A stretch of DNA of 64,000 bases from Arthrobacter sp. H-02-3 (GTDB lineage: Bacteria; Actinomycetota; Actinomycetes; Actinomycetales; Micrococcaceae), in the NCBI RefSeq assembly GCF_003097355.1, contig NZ_PYUI01000003.1, positions 280,339 through 344,338 of the forward strand, in the 5' to 3' direction. Shown here piece after piece: positions 59,183 through 64,000 of this stretch. The translations under genes and the position numbers were made by a program. The first letter of the stretch is position 1, and every line of letters starts with the position of its first letter. The notes below the pieces were generated by a model that saw nothing but the letters and a program-made list of their open reading frames with translations, had not been told where the DNA came from and made no database searches.

Positions 59183-60070
59183 CTACGTGCGGCTTGGTTG
59201 AGGGTGGATGACCATCCGTACGGCCCCGGTCGCGGCAAGGGCATCGGCAAGCCGGAGGGCATCCCCTGCCCGCACGCCGTCTGTGGGCGGCACGGTGGGG
59301 GCCTCGCTGGTGCAGTTCAGCAGCGCGGCCGTGACTTCGGCGACCAGATCCGGGAACCGGCTGAACCGGTAGCCGCCGTCGGCGGGGTCTTCGACGTGGC
59401 CCAGGGCTCTGGTGACGAGCACGGCGGCCTGGGTCCTGCGTGCCATGCCGAGTTTCATCAGGATGGTCGAGACCATGTTCTTCACGGTCTTTTCTGCCAG
59501 GAACATCTCCTGGCTGATCTGGCGGTTACTCAGCCCTTTCGCCAGGCCGATGGCGGCAGTCATCTCCCGCTTTGAGAGTCTCTGGAGTCTCTCGTCCTGC
59601 CCTTGCGGACCGAGCAGGGAGAACGGGGCCACGAGCGCCGGATGGAACCGGGCGCTGTACGCGGTGTGCCCGGCCAGGGCCCGGCGGATGAGCCTGAGTT
59701 GTTCGCTGCTGTCGTCCTGCTTGGACAGGCACCCCCGAGCGCCCGCCAGAATGGACTCGATCAGCACGGCTTCGTCGGTGTCCGCGGTCATCAGCACGCA
59801 GCGGATGCCCGGGTCGGCCGCGGTGATGGCCCGGCACACGTCCGCACCGGAACCGTCGGGAAGATCATCGTCAAGAATGACCAGCTCCGGGCGAAGGGCA
59901 GGGATCCGCCGGACTGCTTCGCGGGCGGATCCTGATTCCCCGGCGACGCTCAGGCCATCGGACTCGATCAGTTGACGCAGGCCCCGCCTCACGACCTCGT
60001 GGTCGTCCAGCAGATACACGCCTCGGCCGGCAAAGCTGTTGTGCGGGTGGTTTTCCGGGTCAGCCATCAT
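59183..60070 (-). CDS. LuxR/NarL-type response regulator (orphan)
   Basis: The protein of about 295 residues has an N-terminal receiver domain with acidic pair LLDDHEVVRRGLRQLIESDG, phospho-acceptor Asp67 in VILDDDLPDG, the switch Thr in LMTADTDE and Lys in CLSKQDD. A LuxR helix-turn-helix follows (LSKREMTAAIGLAKGLSNRQ and LAEKTVKNMVSTILMKLGM). A further ~75 residues extend past the DNA-binding domain. No sensor kinase is adjacent. The frame is open upstream through an lsr2 fragment, but ATG 60070 fits the receiver start. Confidence 0.88.
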   Translation of the reverse strand: MMADPENHPHNSFAGRGVYLLDDHEVVRRGLRQLIESDGLSVAGESGSAREAVRRIPALRPELVILDDDLPDGSGADVCRAITAADPGIRCVLMTADTDEAVLIESILAGARGCLSKQDDSSEQLRLIRRALAGHTAYSARFHPALVAPFSLLGPQGQDERLQRLSKREMTAAIGLAKGLSNRQISQEMFLAEKTVKNMVSTILMKLGMARRTQAAVLVTRALGHVEDPADGGYRFSRFPDLVAEVTAALLNCTSEAPTVPPTDGVRAGDALRLADALAATGAVRMVIHPQPSRT

Positions 60071-60215
60071 TGCTGTTCCGTTCTTTCGCCTTTGAGACCC
60101 CAGAGGCGTTGTTAGTGAATCCCTGACGCCGGCCCCACTGATGCGAAGACGAACCCGGATCCCCATCCGGCCCCCTGCCGGCGCGCACTCATGCGCGCAG
60201 GTTCTTTCTCCCCAC

Positions 60216-60243
60216 GCTAGACCTAATACCCGCTTAGTCCTAA
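60216..60243. promoter_or_regulatory. Possible response-regulator box
   Basis: On the minus strand, TTAGGACTAA (an inverted repeat around GA) is followed by TTAGGTCTAG, about 150 nt before the response regulator. The arrangement resembles NarL/DosR-type boxes and could allow autoregulation. The call is weak. Confidence 0.3.
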
Positions 60244-60258
60244 CAGCCTCCGGGCAAC

Positions 60259-60391
60259 AGCGCAGTTCGGCCGCGTTCCCGGCTGACAGGTCTATTCCGT
60301 AGTCGGCGCCCTGGGTTGAGAATCGCACGACTTCCTCGGCATCCTCCCCAGAAAGATCATCGATCAGCCGGACATTGATGTCGCCGGCGGC
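60259..60391 (-). pseudogene. Remnant of an lsr2 gene (N-terminal dimerisation domain)
   Basis: The minus strand reads INVRLIDDLSGEDAEEVVRF, then TQGADYGIDLSAGNAAELR, closely following the Lsr2 N-terminal beta-strand domain (VDDLDG-EAD-TV-F-LDG--YEIDLS-NA--LR). There is no start codon, and the C-terminal AT-hook-like DNA-binding domain is absent: unrelated residues follow. Lsr2 is the actinobacterial H-NS-like silencer. This fragment in front of the response regulator is probably a leftover of a rearrangement. Confidence 0.72.
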
Positions 60392-60421
60392 TAAGTCGCA
60401 GCTTGGAATGGCGCGCAGTGG

Positions 60422-61345
60422 TCAGCTTTGGACTCGCTGCCGGTACTGCCGCGGAGTTTCCCCTGCGTCGTTGAGAAAGTGCCGGTTGAAGTTGGACAGA
60501 TTCGAGAAGCCGACTTCGTAACAAATCTCGGAGATCGCTTTTTCGCTCCGCTCCAGCAGGCGCCGTGCGTGGGCCAGTCGAAGTTTCCGGACCAGGTCAC
60601 TGAAGTTCTGGCCTGTGGCACGTTTGAAGTACTTCGAGAATGTCGGCTCCGGCATCCCCACCATGGCTGCGGCCTCCGACATCTTGACGCTGCCGGCGTG
60701 GTTGCTGAATACGTACTCGAGAACCATGTCCACCACGGCCGCGGCCTGGCCGTCCAGCTGCGGCCTGAACCATTCGTCGGCAAGGTAGCGCCGTTCCTCC
60801 TGGGGCGCCCGCGCCAGAATTGTAAATAGCTCCAAGAGGTGGCGGAGCCGATCCAAGCCGGTGGACGCACCGATCGCCTCGATGGACGCTGCGGCCGACG
60901 CGGCTGAGCGGCCCAGGAACTCGACGCCGCGTGCGGACTGTTCCAGCAGGGGTTTGAGTTCGGCCAGTTCTGGGACCAGGGCAGCGGTCTGCTCGACCCA
61001 TTTTCCGTCAAACTGGATGACGGCGTCCCGCTTCTCCAGGACTTCGCCGGGCTCAAGGTCGCTGACCCAATCATGCGGCAGCCCCGACCCCACGAGAGAC
61101 ACCTGGCCGGCCTCGAAGGTGCCGATGTGGTCTCCGACGATGAATTTTCCGGTGCCCTTGCGGATGAGGTGGATCTCGTACTCGGGATGATAATTCCAGC
61201 GCGCCACAGGGCTGGGGTAGTCGTGCTCATGCCACCGGACCGAGTGGTTGGGGTCGGGCGGGATAACCTCCCGGTTGGCGTGCATTCCCAGCAGCCGTTC
61301 GGCCAGCCTGGCAGTTGCTCCGTCGGGAGGCTCCGCGGCAGTCAT
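60422..61345 (-). CDS. AraC-family regulator of the ABC importer
   Basis: The 307-residue protein has an N-terminal cupin-like sensing domain (RWNYHPEYEIHLIRKGTGKF) and a C-terminal double helix-turn-helix (VKMSEAAAMVGMPEPTFSKYF and ISEICYEVGFSNLSNFNRHF). It is divergent from a polyol/sugar ABC transporter and probably induces it in response to the substrate. A GACGC-N5-GCGTC dyad lies between them. Confidence 0.9.
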   Translation of the reverse strand: MTAAEPPDGATARLAERLLGMHANREVIPPDPNHSVRWHEHDYPSPVARWNYHPEYEIHLIRKGTGKFIVGDHIGTFEAGQVSLVGSGLPHDWVSDLEPGEVLEKRDAVIQFDGKWVEQTAALVPELAELKPLLEQSARGVEFLGRSAASAAASIEAIGASTGLDRLRHLLELFTILARAPQEERRYLADEWFRPQLDGQAAAVVDMVLEYVFSNHAGSVKMSEAAAMVGMPEPTFSKYFKRATGQNFSDLVRKLRLAHARRLLERSEKAISEICYEVGFSNLSNFNRHFLNDAGETPRQYRQRVQS

Positions 61346-61464
61346 TGCAATTCTCCGTTTGGTGAGTGGTTATGAAATCTGGACGGCACCTAAGCGCCTT
61401 CCCCTAGGTTAGCGGCTTCTTGGAAGAAGAGCGGCGAAAATTAGTATCAGAAATTGGCAACCAG

Positions 61465-61479
61465 GACGCTAGTTGCGTC
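61465..61479. promoter_or_regulatory. Dyad in the AraC/ABC divergence
   Basis: GACGC-TAGTT-GCGTC is an inverted repeat with 5-bp arms in the 271-nt gap between the AraC and binding-protein genes, about 137 nt before the latter. It could be the regulator's site, although AraC proteins more often use direct repeats. Confidence 0.35.
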
Positions 61480-61616
61480 ATACCCCACAGGCCTAATCTT
61501 GAGGAACGGCAGCCCGGCAACCGGCCTCGAGCCGGTCGCCCGTCTTCGGCCCCGCACCCCGACGCAGAAGTCGGAATGGGCAGCATCGCACCCCCTGAAG
61601 AACAAAGGAGTCCTTA

Positions 61617-62963
61617 ATGCGCGCAAAAATACGCGTCGCCACGTTGGCGGCAGGCGCCCTGTGCGTGGCACTCAGCGCCTCGGCCTGCGCAGGCGCCGGT
61701 GGCGGCAATTCCGCCGGTGACCCCAACAGCATCAATGTCCTGATGGTGAACAACCCCCAAATGGAGGACCTGCAGCGGCTCACCGCTGATAACTTCACCA
61801 AGGAAACCGGAATCAGGGTCAACTACACCGTCCTGCCGGAAAACGACGTCCGAGCCAAAATCAGCCAGGAATTCTCGAGCCAGGCCGGCCAGTACGACAT
61901 TGCGTCGCTGTCCAACTACGAAATCCCCTTCTATTCGGCCAACGGCTGGCTGGCACCGCTGGACAACGTGGCCAAGAATGCCGAGTTCAACCAGGCGGAC
62001 ATCCTGCCGGCCTACACCGCCTCCCTGACCGGCAAGGACGGCAAGCTCTATGGTGAACCGTTTTACGGTGAGTCTTCCTTCCTGATGTACCGAAAAGACA
62101 TCTTCGACGCCAAGGGCCTAACGATGCCGGAGAAACCGACGTGGGACGAGGTCGCAGCCCTCGCCGCCAAGGTCGACGGGGCAGCGCCGGGGATGAAGGG
62201 CATCTGCCTGCGCGGCGAGCCCGGCTGGGGCCAGGTATTCGCACCCCTGACCACCGTGGTGAACACGTTCGGCGGGACCTGGTTCGACAAGGACTGGAAC
62301 GCAAAGGTCAACGCTCCCGAGTTCACCGCGGCGGTCGATTTCTACACCAAGCTAGTCCGCGACCACGGCGAAGCAGGGGCCGCCCAGGCCGGGTTCACCG
62401 AGTGCCTGAACAACATGAGCCAGGGCAAGACCGCGATGTGGTACGACGCCACCTCGGCGGCCGGGGCACTGGAAGCGGATGCCTCCCCTGTGAAGGGGAG
62501 GATCGGCTACGCCCAGGCCCCGGTGAAGGAGACTAAGTCCTCGGGCTGGCTGTGGACCTGGTCCTGGGCCATGCAGGCGGCTTCCAAGAAGCAGGACGCT
62601 GCCGGGAAGTTCATTGCCTGGGCCAGTTCCAAGAAGTACGAGGAACTGGTCGCTGCCAAGCTCGGCTGGGCCAAGGTCCCGTCCGGCAAGCGTATCTCCA
62701 CCTATGAGAACGCCGACTTCCAGCAGGCCGCGCCATTCTTCAAAGCCGAACGCTTTGCCATTGAAAACGCCGATCCGAAAAACCCCGGCGTCCAGCCGCG
62801 GCCGGCTGTCGGCATCCAATTTGTCGGTATCCCCGAGTTCGCCGCCTTAGGCACCAGAGTGTCCCAAGGTGTCAGCTCTGCCATCGCCGGCCAGGGCTCC
62901 GTGGCCGATGCCGTGGCCAAGGGCCAGGAAGCCGCACAAAAAGTCGGCGACAAGTACAAGTAA
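61617..62963 (+). CDS. ABC transporter substrate-binding lipoprotein (polyol/sugar)
   Basis: The 448-residue protein has a lipoprotein signal peptide ending in the lipobox LSASAC, so it is anchored outside the membrane. The mature part is a family 1 binding protein of the SmoE/MalE type (INVLMVNNPQMEDLQRLTAD, YDIASLSNYEIPFYSANGWL, KTAMWYDATSAAGALEADAS). SmoE-like proteins bind sorbitol or mannitol, but the ligand here is not proven. It precedes a MalF-type permease and faces an AraC regulator. Confidence 0.9.
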   Translation: MRAKIRVATLAAGALCVALSASACAGAGGGNSAGDPNSINVLMVNNPQMEDLQRLTADNFTKETGIRVNYTVLPENDVRAKISQEFSSQAGQYDIASLSNYEIPFYSANGWLAPLDNVAKNAEFNQADILPAYTASLTGKDGKLYGEPFYGESSFLMYRKDIFDAKGLTMPEKPTWDEVAALAAKVDGAAPGMKGICLRGEPGWGQVFAPLTTVVNTFGGTWFDKDWNAKVNAPEFTAAVDFYTKLVRDHGEAGAAQAGFTECLNNMSQGKTAMWYDATSAAGALEADASPVKGRIGYAQAPVKETKSSGWLWTWSWAMQAASKKQDAAGKFIAWASSKKYEELVAAKLGWAKVPSGKRISTYENADFQQAAPFFKAERFAIENADPKNPGVQPRPAVGIQFVGIPEFAALGTRVSQGVSSAIAGQGSVADAVAKGQEAAQKVGDKYK

Positions 62964-62989
62964 CAACAACCGAACCGCAGGAGAACATC

Positions 62990-63958
62990 ATGACTACCGC
63001 AACGGCGCGCGTCTCCCGGCACGGGAGCAGCACAGCCACACCTTCCAAGAACGCCAGCGCGCGGGAACGCGCCGTGGCCTGGGCACGGCGTGCACCGCTG
63101 CTGCCGGCACTGATCTTCCTCATCATCGTCACCCAGCTCCCGTTCGTGGTGACCCTGATCATCTCGTTCATGAACTGGAACAGCCTGAGCCCGAACAAGA
63201 CCGGGTTCGCCGGCATTGAGAACTACATCCAGGTCCTCACCGATCCCTACATGCTGCAGGCGATCGTCACCACCATCGTCGAGACCGTCTCGGTGGTCCT
63301 GGCCAGCCTGGTCCTCGGCCTTGGCCTGGCCCTGCTCCTGGACAAGAAGTTCATTGGCCGCGGCCTGGCCCGAACCCTGCTGATCGCACCGTTCCTCATA
63401 GTTCCGGTTGCCGCGGCGCTCATCTGGAAGCATGCCATCCTCAACCCCGTCTACGGCCTGATCAACGGCGCCCTCACCTGGATTTGGTCGCTCTTTGGCA
63501 GCGACGCCCCGCCCCAGCCGGACCTGTTGTCCCAGGCGCCCCTAATGGCCATCATCGTCTCGCTGGTCTGGCAGTGGACTCCGTTCATGATGCTCATCCT
63601 CCTCGCCGGCCTTCAGTCCCGTCCGATGGACACCGTCGAAGCCGCCCAGATGGACGGCGCAAGCCCCTGGGACATCTTCCGCCACCTCACGCTGCCGCAC
63701 CTGCGGCAGTACCTGGAACTCGGCGGACTGCTCGGGGCCATCTACATCGTTCAGCATTTCGACGCTACGTTCGTCATCACCTCCGGCGGCCTGGGCACGG
63801 CCAACCTGCCCTACGCCATCTATGAGACGTTCTACTACGCCAACGAATACGGGCTGGCGTCCGCCGCCGGCGTCGTGGTGGTCATCGGCACCATCATCGT
63901 GGCAACCTTCGCACTCCGCACCGTATTCTCGCTCTTCAAGAAAGAGGCAGCACGATGA
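62990..63958 (+). CDS. ABC transporter permease (SmoF/MalF type)
   Basis: The 322-residue protein has six predicted membrane helices and the EAA loop EAAQMDGASPWDIFRHLTLP that contacts the ATPase. It forms one half of the membrane channel for the substrate delivered by the upstream binding protein. Its stop overlaps the next ATG (ATGA). Confidence 0.9.
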   Translation: MTTATARVSRHGSSTATPSKNASARERAVAWARRAPLLPALIFLIIVTQLPFVVTLIISFMNWNSLSPNKTGFAGIENYIQVLTDPYMLQAIVTTIVETVSVVLASLVLGLGLALLLDKKFIGRGLARTLLIAPFLIVPVAAALIWKHAILNPVYGLINGALTWIWSLFGSDAPPQPDLLSQAPLMAIIVSLVWQWTPFMMLILLAGLQSRPMDTVEAAQMDGASPWDIFRHLTLPHLRQYLELGGLLGAIYIVQHFDATFVITSGGLGTANLPYAIYETFYYANEYGLASAAGVVVVIGTIIVATFALRTVFSLFKKEAAR

Positions 63959-64000
63959 AAACGCTCACCCCGGCCGAACCCCGGGCATCAGTCCCCGCCC
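63955..64000 (+). CDS. Second ABC permease gene (start only)
   Basis: ATG 63955 overlaps the stop of the preceding permease, and the frame (MKTLTPAEPRASVPA) runs off the right edge. By position it should be the MalG/SmoG-type permease of this importer; too little is present to confirm it. Confidence 0.6.
   Translation, partial: MKTLTPAEPRASVPA

Noticed and set aside
1..64000. CRISPR arrays, insertion sequences, prophage genes, tRNA or rRNA genes
   Set aside because: No regularly spaced repeats, transposase or integrase motifs, or cloverleaf/rRNA-like sequences were seen while reading both strands; a dedicated tRNA scan would settle short RNA genes.

Overview
The window is GC-rich, densely packed actinobacterial chromosome, most like Arthrobacter/Pseudarthrobacter (Micrococcaceae). 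That placement is inferred from the mycothiol-type maleylpyruvate isomerase, a P450 partnered by a CxxHxxC [3Fe-4S] ferredoxin, an Lsr2 fragment, GTG/TTG starts and overall gene style. No rRNA, tRNA, insertion sequence, prophage or CRISPR array was recognised. The content is accessory metabolism: many small catabolic operons, each beside its own regulator.

Layout. 1-6.8 kb: an in-frame fusion of GTP cyclohydrolase II to an acyl-CoA-dehydrogenase-fold flavin monooxygenase (open at the left edge), a YnfA protein, a divergent MocR/EamA pair, a PaiB-like protein and a VOC protein. 6.8-14 kb: a GAP-family membrane protein, a leucyl aminopeptidase lacking its N-terminal domain, an SLC13 transporter, a D-threonine-aldolase/D-serine-dehydratase-type enzyme, an aquaporin and a K+ channel. 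14-21.4 kb: a PucR regulator facing a ureohydrolase, NCS1 permease, aldehyde dehydrogenase and FAD oxidase; two matching operators tie the genes together. 21.4-27.8 kb: a complete 3-hydroxybenzoate to gentisate to fumarate plus pyruvate pathway (uptake, 6-hydroxylase, ring cleavage, isomerase, hydrolase) with an IclR regulator and two copies of TTCTG-N5-CAGAA.

28-40 kb: an unusual catabolic island. A P450 and its ferredoxin (with a decayed ferredoxin reductase and a decayed transporter fragment beside them) face an operon of two phosphotriesterase-like proteins, a flavin monooxygenase, an HSL esterase, a metallo-beta-lactamase-fold hydrolase and a CocE/NonD hydrolase, followed by a TetR gene and a drug-type exporter. 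One phosphotriesterase-like protein has lost nearly all metal ligands while its neighbour keeps them all. Related dyads (TTKACA-N3-TGTMAA type) occur at the P450/operon divergence and at the TetR/exporter divergence, and the two TetR proteins are close paralogues. The substrate is unknown; the enzymes suggest a molecule with several ester, lactone or amide bonds.

40-49.4 kb: TetR, acyl-CoA dehydrogenase, thiolase and CoA ligase operon; an MFS carrier; a decayed beta-ketoadipyl-CoA-type thiolase; a TetR gene and an F420-dependent-NADP-reductase-like oxidoreductase. 49.6-55 kb: two unknown proteins, an isocitrate lyase/PEP mutase-family protein, a PadR gene followed closely by an ABC1/UbiB kinase-like gene, and an HhH DNA repair protein. 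55.3-58.8 kb: an acid-resistance-like set (glutamate decarboxylase, YrhK-like membrane protein, ClC antiporter). 59-64 kb: an orphan LuxR-type response regulator, an lsr2 remnant, and an AraC regulator divergent from a polyol/sugar ABC importer that runs off the right edge.
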